Assembly (NCBI RefSeq): GCF_008065115.1
Contig: NZ_CP042913.1
Coordinates: 5,467,257-5,531,256 of the forward strand
Source of the DNA: Bythopirellula goksoeyrii
GTDB taxonomy: Bacteria; Planctomycetota; Planctomycetia; Pirellulales; Lacipirellulaceae
Direction of reading: 5' to 3'
Length of the DNA stretch: 64,000 bases
Below the pieces are notes generated by a model. That model saw only the letters and a program-made list of their open reading frames with translations. It ran no database searches and had not been told where the DNA came from. Below, piece after piece: positions 8,916-17,439 of the stretch (its first letter is position 1; each line of letters begins with the position of its first letter). The translations under genes and the position numbers were made by a program.

Positions 8916-10484
8916 AGAATCATCAACGATCACTTCGCAACCCACAGCACGGTGCAATTGAGCCATTGTACCAGCGAGAGTTGCCTGGACACGCACCACT
9001 TGCAGCTCGAACATCAATACTTCAGTGAATCCACTGGCAACTTCTCCAAAGTCAACCTGGCGACCGCGATATTCAGCCGAGGCGAGTTGTAAGGCGCGCT
9101 TGGCACGCGGTAAAATTCTCTGATTATAAAGCCGTACTTGTTCGTCGGCCGCAAAGGCCTGCTCACTCAAACGGCGAATCTGGCGAAAGGCATCGTCCCG
9201 TGCGTCATTAAAATCGCGACTCGAAGCTGCCACCTCAGCCGAGGCCTCGCGAATAGCGGCGTCAATTCGATCTCGCCAGATTGGCAGCGTGATTCCCACC
9301 ACGAAGTTAACATTGTCGTGACCATTGGCGACCGGCGAGAGGGCAGCAGTTTCGGTCATCGTCTGCCAACCAGCGCCCAATACCAAGTCAGGATATTTTC
9401 CCAGACAAGCCAGTTCTTGCTTCTGCCGATTCCGTGAGACGGCCCACCGAAGCTCTCGTAGTCGTGGACTACACTGCTGGGCTGCGGCAAAAAGCGCATC
9501 GAGTCGTTCGGGGACTTGAGTGATATCAATCTCTGCGGTCGGCTCGATGCCCATCATTTCAGGCTGCTGCACCAGTGCCGCAAGATCGGCCTGAGCAAGT
9601 GCCTTTTGACGGTGAAGCTCGATAATACGATTGTCCAGGTTGTCGACTTGTAATTGAGCACGGAGAATATCTTGCTGACTGCCACCAGCAGCATTTCGAG
9701 CTTCGGCAAGCTTCACCAACTCCGCAGCGATTTGAAGATTGTCTTTAGTTATCTCGATGGCACGGTCGGAAAACCACAACTCGTAGTACGCGAGCCGCAC
9801 CATTTCTTCGACTTCTAACTCCGTTTGCGCAAGTTTAGCGGCAGCGATTCGCATTTCGCGCTCTGCAATGGCACCTTTCGTCCATCGCTTTTCGGGCCAA
9901 GGGTATTTCTGGGCGAGAGAAAGTGTATTGCCGGCGCGGCCGGCGGCAGTTTGCAAGGCCTGGTCAGATATTGGATAGAAGTTATTCGAGAGCAATGGAT
10001 CTTCAAGCGACTGGGCTTGCGGCACGCGATTCGAGGCAGCAACAACTCTTGCCCGGGCAGCCCGAACTCGCGGATGGGAGGAGACAGCGATTCCTATAAA
10101 ATACTCGACGGATTGACCTTCACCGGAATTGAGCTCATCTGGGATCGGAATAGCGATGGATTCAGGAACTGGAAGTGGTTTTAATTCGTCATCACTTAAA
10201 TTTGTCGATTCATACTGAGCGAGCGTTATTGCGCTCTCGCTGGAAGGGGAAGCATTGGCGACAGGGTCCGACTTGGCCGGCACCAGCTGGCAACCGAGAA
10301 AGCCGACCAGCAGTCCAACCACCAAGAGAAGTTTGCTCGCCGCTTTTGCCTGAATAATTGATCTCACTGGACGCACGATCCCCCTCACCGCCCAGTGCCG
10401 GGTACTGAGCTGGGAATAGACCCATCTTGTAATGGTTGGCTGTGCCAACGATAATACCCCTAGGTGGTATCTCCTTTTTCCCAT
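8892..10484 (-). CDS. TolC/CusC-family outer membrane efflux protein
   Basis: This 530-residue protein has two outer-membrane-efflux repeats with long helices (for example the region around residues 225-300). It is the probable outer membrane channel for the CusBA pump encoded divergently. The ATG at 10484 has a strong ribosome site (GAGGAAAGG ending 3 bases upstream), but the hydrophobic segment with a lipobox-like GFLGC only comes at residues 51-65. A CsoR-like palindrome at 10454-10470 would lie inside this N-terminal extension. A shorter form that starts at one of the GTG codons near residues 34-41 (GAGGGG lies nearby) would have a normal signal peptide, so the start is unsettled. Confidence 0.85.
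   Translation of the reverse strand: MGKRRYHLGVLSLAQPTITRWVYSQLSTRHWAVRGIVRPVRSIIQAKAASKLLLVVGLLVGFLGCQLVPAKSDPVANASPSSESAITLAQYESTNLSDDELKPLPVPESIAIPIPDELNSGEGQSVEYFIGIAVSSHPRVRAARARVVAASNRVPQAQSLEDPLLSNNFYPISDQALQTAAGRAGNTLSLAQKYPWPEKRWTKGAIAEREMRIAAAKLAQTELEVEEMVRLAYYELWFSDRAIEITKDNLQIAAELVKLAEARNAAGGSQQDILRAQLQVDNLDNRIIELHRQKALAQADLAALVQQPEMMGIEPTAEIDITQVPERLDALFAAAQQCSPRLRELRWAVSRNRQKQELACLGKYPDLVLGAGWQTMTETAALSPVANGHDNVNFVVGITLPIWRDRIDAAIREASAEVAASSRDFNDARDDAFRQIRRLSEQAFAADEQVRLYNQRILPRAKRALQLASAEYRGRQVDFGEVASGFTEVLMFELQVVRVQATLAGTMAQLHRAVGCEVIVDDSSRTQPKP
10454..10470. promoter_or_regulatory. CsoR-like copper-responsive operator candidate
   Basis: The 17-base sequence ATACCCCTAGGTGGTAT has perfect 5-base inverted arms (ATACC/GGTAT) around a C/G-rich centre. 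This resembles operators of the CsoR/RcnR family (ATACCC…GGGTAT type). It lies at the divergent junction between the TolC gene (minus) and the Cys-rich protein-cusB-cusA genes (plus). No csoR gene is in the window. This is a pattern match by eye. Confidence 0.45.
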
Positions 10485-10496
10485 CGACCTTTCCTC

Positions 10497-10994
10497 GTGA
10501 TCAAATCCCGATCAATCCGAATCGCCGTCAATCTCTGCGTGACCGTTGCGCTCTTGCTACCCGGCAACAGTTTTGGCAATTCGCTCACTTCTCCATGTGA
10601 ATTGAATGCTAGCAGTGAAGCTAAGTGCAAAGGCTGTGGCCATTGCTCGGTGAGCTCTCCAGGCCAACGGTGCGGGTGCTGCTGCAAGAAAAAGGACACA
10701 TCCCACCAAGAGAGTGGCTGCCAGAGTTCATCTCGTTCATTGGCCGCCAAGAAAACCGACTCAGGTTCCAGTCAGGGCGTCTGTTTATGCAAGGCTGATA
10801 AACAGCCTGCGTTTCCTGCATCCCAATTTCGATCGATCTTCGAGCAAATCATCCAGCTGCGGCACTTCGCGTCAACTAGCCTCTCTGCGTCAGCAGCAGA
10901 TGCTATGCATGCTTGTACGATGGAACGGCATTGTGTTCCCACGTCTCTACTGCCGCGGGACTCTCAGCGGCTGCTCTGCGTCTGGCGCATCTGA
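10497..10994 (+). CDS. Cys-rich exported protein at the head of the copper efflux locus
   Basis: I do not recognise the family. The frame is open from a GTG at 10464; the GTG at 10497 leads straight into a signal peptide (IKSRSIRIAVNLCVTVALLLPG) and avoids overlap with the divergent gene, giving 165 residues. The protein has 15 Cys, many of them clustered: CKGCGHC, then RCGCCCKKK, GCQSS and VCLCK. The likely exported location and the position ahead of cusB and cusA suggest soft-metal binding in the periplasm, for example copper buffering; this is inference. The last 50 residues lack clusters except RHC and LLC. No good ribosome site is visible, so the start is uncertain. Confidence 0.65.
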   Translation: MIKSRSIRIAVNLCVTVALLLPGNSFGNSLTSPCELNASSEAKCKGCGHCSVSSPGQRCGCCCKKKDTSHQESGCQSSSRSLAAKKTDSGSSQGVCLCKADKQPAFPASQFRSIFEQIIQLRHFASTSLSASAADAMHACTMERHCVPTSLLPRDSQRLLCVWRI

Positions 10995-11116
10995 TGTCCT
11001 GCGCCCCCGGTGCGCGCACTCCTGACTTCTGCTAGCAGTTTGTGAAAGTGCGCGGCTGGTCTGCCTCTTGCGTTGTGCTCCGCACTTTCTGTCTAACACT
11101 CGTTCGAATCTCTTGT

Positions 11117-12772
11117 ATGGAAAAACCCGTCAAAACAACGTCGGCTATTAATCGCCTGTGGCTCTTGCGAGTCGGGCTGCAATCGCTGGCATTGCTGGCA
11201 ACGCTGCTGGTCGGCATCGTGCTGATCGGCATTGCCCAGCGAGTCGGCTGGATAGGAGCTGCCACTAGTGATTCAGTCGCTCCCGGAGGGTCTACTGCTA
11301 CGGCGACTGAGTATACTTGCCCGATGCATCCAGAGATCCGCCAGGACTCACCCGGTAAATGCCCAATTTGTGGAATGACCCTTGTGCTAGTGACGGCATC
11401 CTCATCAACTGCTGAGCGAAGTCATTCAGAAGCCCTCTCCGATACGAATGCAGACGATGCACAGTACATCTGCCCCATGATGTGTACACCGCCCCATAGC
11501 CAGCCGGGTAAATGCCCTGTGTGTGCGATGGAGCTAGTGAAAGCCAATACTGGAGGAGGTGGCGGCGAGAGGTCGGTGGCGATCGACTCCTATGCACGTC
11601 GCATTCTTGGTATCCGCACGGCCACGGCTCATTCGGGTGAAGTTTTTCGCACGATCCGCACCATCGGTGAAATTGCTTACGACGAAGAGCGGGTCGCCAC
11701 CATTGCTGCCTATGTCGATGGCCGACTCGAAGAAATGTTTGCCGAGTACGTTGGGGTGCAGGTCGCCAAGGGAGACAATCTTGCCGTGCTTTACAGTCCA
11801 CAGCTTTATTCTGCTCAAGTGGAATATCTGACCAGCCGCCAAACGCCCGCTCTGAATTCACTCACGGGTGATACTGATCGACTGAGTGAAGTGGCGGAAG
11901 ACAATCTCTCCGAATTCGGGATGTCTCAGACACAGATTGAGGCGCTCCGCTCTACTGGAAAAGCGCAGAAACGACTGCCGATAGCCTCGCCTATTGGTGG
12001 GACGGTAATCGAGAAGCATAAGATTGAGGGTGACTACGTTAAGACAGGTGAACCCATCTATCGGGTAGCCGACCTCACGACCGTCTGGTTGATGCTCGAA
12101 CTTTATCCCAACGATGCCGCAGCACTTCGCTTCGGTCAGCAGGTAGAAGCCGAGGTCCAGTCACTTCCCGGTGAAGTATACACCGGTCGCATCGCATTCA
12201 TCGACCCGATGGTCGACTCAACAACTCGCACAGTCAACGTGCGTGTCGAAATGACGAACTTCGACGGTCGCCTGAAACCCGGAGACTACGCTACTGCGAC
12301 AATCCGTGTGCCGGCCATTACCCGCGATAAAGTCTATGACCCGGCTCTGGCAGGAAAATGGATCAGCCCGATGCATCCGCAGATTATCCGTAGCGAGCCT
12401 GGTCAATGTCCTATTTGTGATATGGCTCTGGTCCCGACCAGCGAATTGGGATACGTCGACCAACCTCTACCCGATCAAGAAGTTATCAGCGTACCCAGAA
12501 ATGCTGTTCTTATGGCAGGAGACAATTCGGTCGTTTACGTTGAAACCGAACCAGGAGTGTTTGAAATTCGAGAGGTGACACTCGGTGCACTAACCGATAC
12601 ACAAGCCGTAATTCTGGATGGAATCAAAAATGGCGAAACTGTGGCTACCGATGGCAACTTCCTCATCGACTCGCAGATGCAATTAGGAGGCAAGCCATCG
12701 CTATTCGATCCGGGAAGAAGCAACAAGAAGGATGCCTCGTCGCCAAAGCCGGAGTCAAAGCATGCTCACTAA
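11117..12772 (+). CDS. cusB: CusB-type periplasmic adaptor with three metal-binding (CPMHP) domains
   Basis: This is a HlyD/CusB-family adaptor of a heavy-metal RND pump. The frame extends to a GTG at 11042, but the ATG at 11117 starts just before the transmembrane anchor (about residues 16-42) and gives 551 residues. Two heavy-metal-binding domains sit at about 66-90 (CPMHPEI…CPICGM) and 120-145 (CPMMC…CPVCAM), ahead of the barrel-sandwich and coiled-coil adaptor region (TIRTIGEIAYDEERV). A third at about 415-440 reads SPMHP…CPICDM, with Ser for the first Cys. The adaptor bridges CusA to the outer membrane channel and passes metal on. The last 11 bases overlap cusA, which implies translational coupling. 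Confidence 0.93.
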   Translation: MEKPVKTTSAINRLWLLRVGLQSLALLATLLVGIVLIGIAQRVGWIGAATSDSVAPGGSTATATEYTCPMHPEIRQDSPGKCPICGMTLVLVTASSSTAERSHSEALSDTNADDAQYICPMMCTPPHSQPGKCPVCAMELVKANTGGGGGERSVAIDSYARRILGIRTATAHSGEVFRTIRTIGEIAYDEERVATIAAYVDGRLEEMFAEYVGVQVAKGDNLAVLYSPQLYSAQVEYLTSRQTPALNSLTGDTDRLSEVAEDNLSEFGMSQTQIEALRSTGKAQKRLPIASPIGGTVIEKHKIEGDYVKTGEPIYRVADLTTVWLMLELYPNDAAALRFGQQVEAEVQSLPGEVYTGRIAFIDPMVDSTTRTVNVRVEMTNFDGRLKPGDYATATIRVPAITRDKVYDPALAGKWISPMHPQIIRSEPGQCPICDMALVPTSELGYVDQPLPDQEVISVPRNAVLMAGDNSVVYVETEPGVFEIREVTLGALTDTQAVILDGIKNGETVATDGNFLIDSQMQLGGKPSLFDPGRSNKKDASSPKPESKHAH

Positions 12773-15700
12773 GTTGGTGCAGTTTTGTGTGAAAGAAGCC
12801 GCTTTGGTTGTGCTGCTGGCGATAGGGCTTGGCATCTACGGTTGGTATTGCTTTCAAAGCGTACCGATAGACGCCATTCCCAACATCGGCGAAAACCAAG
12901 TCATCGTCTTAACTCCCTGGCCAGGTCGGTCGCCTAAGGATATCGAGGACCAGGTCACTTATCCACTGAGTGTGTCGCTACTCGCCGTTCCCGGTGCTGA
13001 AAGCGTACGTGGTAAGAGCATGTTTGGCTACTCATTCGTGCAGGTCACGTTCAAGGATAACGTCGATTTCTATTGGGCTCGGAGCAGAGTTTCTGAGCAA
13101 CTTGGCTCGGCGTCAGAGCAGTTGCCGGAGGGAGTGACACCGCAACTCGGCCCGGATGCTACAGGACTCGGTCAGATTTTTTACTACGTCCTAGTCCCTC
13201 CGGATGAGGGCAAGAATTTGGCCGAATTGCGTTCCATTCAAGACTTCGTCGTTAAGTATGAATTGCAAGCCGTCGAGGGGGTCAGCGAAGTTGCCTCGAT
13301 TGGCGGCTACGTTCGGCAATATCAGATTGAAGTGGACCCCGATAAACTGCGGTTCCACAACCTACCACTCGACCAGGTAATGAAGGCAGTCAAGGGTTCT
13401 AATGTAGATGTCGGAGCGAAGACAATTGAATCCACCGGCATGGAATTCATTGTCCGCGGCAAGGGTTTTCTGGGAAGCGGTGGAGACACAACCAAGGCAA
13501 TTCGCGACATCGAAGAGACGGTCATCAGCGAAAGCGAAGGCGTACCCCTGCGGATCAAAGACATAGCCCGGGTTCAACTCGGCCCCGATTTCCGCCGTGG
13601 TGCCATTGACTACAATGGTGCCGAGGCAGTCGGCGGCGTTGTTGTGATGCGGTATGGAGAAAACCCGCGCGCTGTTATCGACCGCATCAAAGAACGCATC
13701 CAGGAAATCACTCCCTCGCTCGACGGTGTGACAATCAAAGCGGTTTACGACCGTACGGGTCTGATCGATGAGACCGTCGGCACACTTACGGCAGCACTCA
13801 GAGAAGAAATCGTCATCACTGCGGTCGTGATCTTACTATTTCTCCTGCATATCCGTAGCAGTTTTATCGTGGCGGCCACGCTCCCCATGGCAGTACTCTT
13901 ATCGTTTGTTGCCATGAAGACGTTCGATGTCGACGCCAATATCATGTCGCTCGCTGGGATCGCCATCGCGATTGGCACAATGGTAGATATGGGGATCATT
14001 GTTTCTGAGAACATTTATCAGCATTTGGCTGATTGGGAAAAAGAGGGAGCACCAGGGGGCAATGAGCGGAGAAGCACACTAATTGCAGAAGCTGCTGCAG
14101 AAGTTGCCCCCGCTGTGGTCACAGCCGTTTCGACTACCATCGTCAGCTTCTTGCCAGTGTTCTTTCTCACAGGTCGAGATTTCAAACTTTTCAGCCCACT
14201 GGCGTGGACGAAGACATTCGCTATCACTTCTGCACTGGTCGTAGCAATCACGCTCGTACCCGCCCTTTGTCGCTTGATGCTTCGTAGTGCGAATTGGCCT
14301 GGCAAGTTGAGCGCGCTTTCTACTATTCTCGGTGGAGTATTTGCCGGAATACTCACGTTCTTTCTCTGGGCGGATTCGATTCAGTCCATCTACCGTGTAT
14401 CTCCATTGCTTTCTACTCTCACATCAGTATTACTCGGCGCGGTCGCTGGTTGGCTTTTCTCCCGCGAGAGAGTGCGTCCTATCGAAGATAGCTTCATAAG
14501 TCGCTCAATTGTGCGAGCCTATGTCCCCACATTGAGTCTCTTCTTGCGCCACAAGGTCGCTTTCCTGTTGTTGCCATTTTCCATTGTCATCGTTGGACTC
14601 GGTGGATGGTTCGGGTTGTCAACCGTATTGAAACCTGCCGAGCGATTTGTCGAAATGCTTGGCATGAAACCGAATGACTTACCCGGCTATGTCCACGTGA
14701 AACACACATTCACGGGACTAGAAACGGACGACTGGATTGCACTGGACGAAGGAAGCTGGTTCTACATGCCAACACTCTATCCAGCAGCCAGTTTTAGCCA
14801 AGCCATGCAGGTCTTGCAGGCGCAGGATGTTTTGATTCATCAGATACCTGAGGTGCAGGATGTGCTTGGTAAAATTGGCCGCGTCGAATCGGCACTCGAC
14901 CCCGCACCAGCGGCAATGGTCGAAACCTATGTGATGCTCAAGCCGCGCGACGAGTGGCGCGAAGGGGTTACCCAACGCGATGTGTGGGACGAAATCAATG
15001 CCGTTGCCACCCTACCGGGAGTAACCCCCGCCAGTCCCCTCCAACCAATCGAAGGTCGCGTCGTCATGCTGCAAAGTGGCATCAAGGCCCCGATGGCAAT
15101 ACGTATTTACGGCGACAAACTGAGTGAACTGGCCGATGCAGCTCTTTCGGTCGCTGCACATCTTAAGGAATCACCCTATGTCAATGCAGCGACCGTGAAT
15201 CCTGACATTGTGCTGGGCAAACCATACGTTGAGTTCACCGTAAACCGCGAAGCGGCCGCTCGCTATGGCATGACTGTGCAAATGGTAAATGAGGTGGTCG
15301 AAACTGCACTCGGCGGTATGAATCTGATTAAGACGGTCGAAGGTCGCGAGCGCTATCCAGTTCGTCTTCGCTATAGGCGCGACTTGCGAGAGCGGATCGA
15401 TCAACTAGCTCGACTCCCCATCGTAACGCACAGCGGAGCCGTTGTGCCGCTTGAAGAACTGACTAACTTAGAGACTACATGGGGCCCTGGCGCAATCAAC
15501 AGCGAAAACGCTCGACTAGTGGCCCATGTGGCTTTCGCCTCTAGCGGTGTGACTGGCGATCTGGAATCTGTCTCAGCAATTGAGAAATCACTCCGCGAGT
15601 CACAAGCATTGCCTGCAGATGATCCCCAGCAATTGGATCTTCCTGCTGGCTACTCACTCGAAGCTGTGGGGAGTTTTACCAATCAAATCGAAGCGAATCG

Positions 15701-16277
15701 TCGACTCTTGTGGCTCGTACCGCTAGTGGTACTGATCAATCTGCTGATTATTTATTTGCAGTTCCGCCACTGGCCGATCACTCTGGCGGTGTTCACAGGA
15801 ATTCCTGTATCGTTCGCCGGTGGGATGATATTGCTTGCCATCTATGGCACGGAGATGAACACCGCTGTTTGGGTCGGCTTCATCGCCCTATTTGGCATTG
15901 CGGTCGACGATGGGGTGGTGATCGCCACGTATTTGGATCAAGTCTTCACTCGATTGAAGTTAAAAAGCGTAGAGGACATTCGCTACGCCACCATCGAAGC
16001 CGGTAAGCGACGGATTCGACCTTGCCTGATGACCACAGCCACGACAGTGCTGGCACTATTACCAATACTCATGTCAGCAGGCCGCGGAGCGGACGTAGCA
16101 CGCGCAATGGCCATTCCGGTATTTGGTGGGATGGTGACAGAGCTCATCACGCTATTCGTAGTTCCTGTTGTCTTTTGTGGCTACAAAGAATTCAAAATGC
16201 GAATGGGTCTAGCCGACCGACACTGGGAAGGAATCGAATCCGCGGGAACATCTTCAGATCTATTACCAGCCACTTGA
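12762..16277 (+). CDS. cusA: CusA-type Cu(I)/Ag(I) RND efflux pump
   Basis: The ATG at 12762 has GGAG 7 bases upstream and overlaps the cusB end, giving 1171 residues; the frame is open from 12732. The N terminus (DAIPNIGENQVIV, WPGRSPKDIEDQVTYPL) and TM4 (IAIAIGTMVDMGIIVSENIY) place it in the heavy-metal RND group. Met669 (YMP), Met719 (MVET) and Met769 (MLQSGIK) align with the three Met residues of E. coli CusA (573, 623, 672) that carry Cu(I)/Ag(I), so monovalent metal is likely. It drives proton-coupled export from the periplasm. It is about 125 residues longer than E. coli CusA: an insert of about 70 residues with two extra hydrophobic helices follows the first membrane half, and another of about 30 precedes Met669. 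Confidence 0.94.
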   Translation: MLTKLVQFCVKEAALVVLLAIGLGIYGWYCFQSVPIDAIPNIGENQVIVLTPWPGRSPKDIEDQVTYPLSVSLLAVPGAESVRGKSMFGYSFVQVTFKDNVDFYWARSRVSEQLGSASEQLPEGVTPQLGPDATGLGQIFYYVLVPPDEGKNLAELRSIQDFVVKYELQAVEGVSEVASIGGYVRQYQIEVDPDKLRFHNLPLDQVMKAVKGSNVDVGAKTIESTGMEFIVRGKGFLGSGGDTTKAIRDIEETVISESEGVPLRIKDIARVQLGPDFRRGAIDYNGAEAVGGVVVMRYGENPRAVIDRIKERIQEITPSLDGVTIKAVYDRTGLIDETVGTLTAALREEIVITAVVILLFLLHIRSSFIVAATLPMAVLLSFVAMKTFDVDANIMSLAGIAIAIGTMVDMGIIVSENIYQHLADWEKEGAPGGNERRSTLIAEAAAEVAPAVVTAVSTTIVSFLPVFFLTGRDFKLFSPLAWTKTFAITSALVVAITLVPALCRLMLRSANWPGKLSALSTILGGVFAGILTFFLWADSIQSIYRVSPLLSTLTSVLLGAVAGWLFSRERVRPIEDSFISRSIVRAYVPTLSLFLRHKVAFLLLPFSIVIVGLGGWFGLSTVLKPAERFVEMLGMKPNDLPGYVHVKHTFTGLETDDWIALDEGSWFYMPTLYPAASFSQAMQVLQAQDVLIHQIPEVQDVLGKIGRVESALDPAPAAMVETYVMLKPRDEWREGVTQRDVWDEINAVATLPGVTPASPLQPIEGRVVMLQSGIKAPMAIRIYGDKLSELADAALSVAAHLKESPYVNAATVNPDIVLGKPYVEFTVNREAAARYGMTVQMVNEVVETALGGMNLIKTVEGRERYPVRLRYRRDLRERIDQLARLPIVTHSGAVVPLEELTNLETTWGPGAINSENARLVAHVAFASSGVTGDLESVSAIEKSLRESQALPADDPQQLDLPAGYSLEAVGSFTNQIEANRRLLWLVPLVVLINLLIIYLQFRHWPITLAVFTGIPVSFAGGMILLAIYGTEMNTAVWVGFIALFGIAVDDGVVIATYLDQVFTRLKLKSVEDIRYATIEAGKRRIRPCLMTTATTVLALLPILMSAGRGADVARAMAIPVFGGMVTELITLFVVPVVFCGYKEFKMRMGLADRHWEGIESAGTSSDLLPAT

Positions 16278-16316
16278 TTTGAGAGCTTTTTGCTTTTTTA
16301 AGAAAGGATGTTTGAA

Positions 16317-17204
16317 ATGATATTTCGAAATTTAGCTATGATAGTAGCCGTCTTGGTGATCACACTGCCCAAAGCAATCGCTCAAAGCGATCAAGGTGCT
16401 CAGGCGGTGCACAAGTCTACTCAAACGGCTACGTCCACAAAGGGCTCACACGGGGGCATGCTGCAAAAGGTTGATACACGACAAATAGAAACAGTTATCG
16501 AAGCAGGTGAGTTGAGGGTATTTGTCTACGACCAGCAAGGCAAACCAATTGATCTAACCACGGCAAGAGGACTTGCGACATTGCAAAAACAGGGCAGCTC
16601 AAAAAAGTATCGCTACGATTTGTTTCCCGATATACTTAAGGACAAGTCTGCAACATCTCTAACCGCAACAGCAGATCTTACTCAATATACTGGCCAACAA
16701 GTTGAACTTTCCATTCAATTAGACGGCCTGCAGGAACAATCGCGTCGTCCGCTGACATTCAAATCTGACGTACTCGTTCCCATGACCGAAGCACGGCAGA
16801 TTGCAGCAGCTATCGAGGCTCAAGGGGTATGCCCCGTGAGCGGAGGCCAGCTTGGTTCGATGGGTAGTCCAATAGCGGTCACAATTGGCGACCAAACGGT
16901 TTATGTTTGCTGCGTGGGCTGTGTTGACGCAGTGAAAGAGAATCCTGAAAAATACCTGACACCCAAACCACCCTTTGCTATCTCTCCCATAACCGATGAG
17001 GATACAACTGCAATTGCTGACCAAGAGCTCTGTCCCGTTATGGACGAGCCACTTGGCGGAATGGGAGTACCCTATAAGACCGTGGTCGAAGGACGGGTGG
17101 TATATCTCTGTTGTCCCGGTTGTGCCAAGAAGTTACATGCCAACGCCGCGCTCTACCTTGGCAAGCTAGCAGACCAAGGGGTCATTCCCCCGCTCGCTCG
17201 TTAA
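16317..17204 (+). CDS. Exported protein with two TRASH/YHS-like metal-binding sites
   Basis: There are two ATGs, 16308 and 16317. The second is chosen because AAAGGA lies 8 bases before it, giving 295 residues. A signal peptide (about 1-23) is followed by a His-containing linker and a domain of about 100 residues (AGELRVFVYDQQGKPIDL), reminiscent of periplasmic metal-locus accessory domains. Two tandem modules follow at about 171-202 (CPVSGGQLGSMG … VYVCCVGC) and 238-270 (CPVMDEPLGGMG … VYLCCPGCAKK), each with one Cys, a gap and a CCxxC. Such TRASH/YHS-like folds bind Cu or other soft metals. It lies 39 bases after cusA, so it is probably part of the same efflux operon. Its exact function is unknown. 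Confidence 0.75.
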   Translation: MIFRNLAMIVAVLVITLPKAIAQSDQGAQAVHKSTQTATSTKGSHGGMLQKVDTRQIETVIEAGELRVFVYDQQGKPIDLTTARGLATLQKQGSSKKYRYDLFPDILKDKSATSLTATADLTQYTGQQVELSIQLDGLQEQSRRPLTFKSDVLVPMTEARQIAAAIEAQGVCPVSGGQLGSMGSPIAVTIGDQTVYVCCVGCVDAVKENPEKYLTPKPPFAISPITDEDTTAIADQELCPVMDEPLGGMGVPYKTVVEGRVVYLCCPGCAKKLHANAALYLGKLADQGVIPPLAR

Positions 17205-17439
17205 TCGTGAGGCAGGTATGCAGCCTGTCACTAGGATTCGGCAATGTGACAGCCTATAGACTTTCTGATCGGCATCACAGCTGCTTTCCCTCATCCGAAG
17301 AATGCCGCATGTGCTTTACAGTGGATCGAATTCCTGTGATATTCGGAAGTGCAATGAAGTCTCGCTCAACGTACGAGACCAATTCAATTACCTGGGAGTG
17401 TTCCGTTTATCGACAACATCAACGAAGAAGGACTATGAC

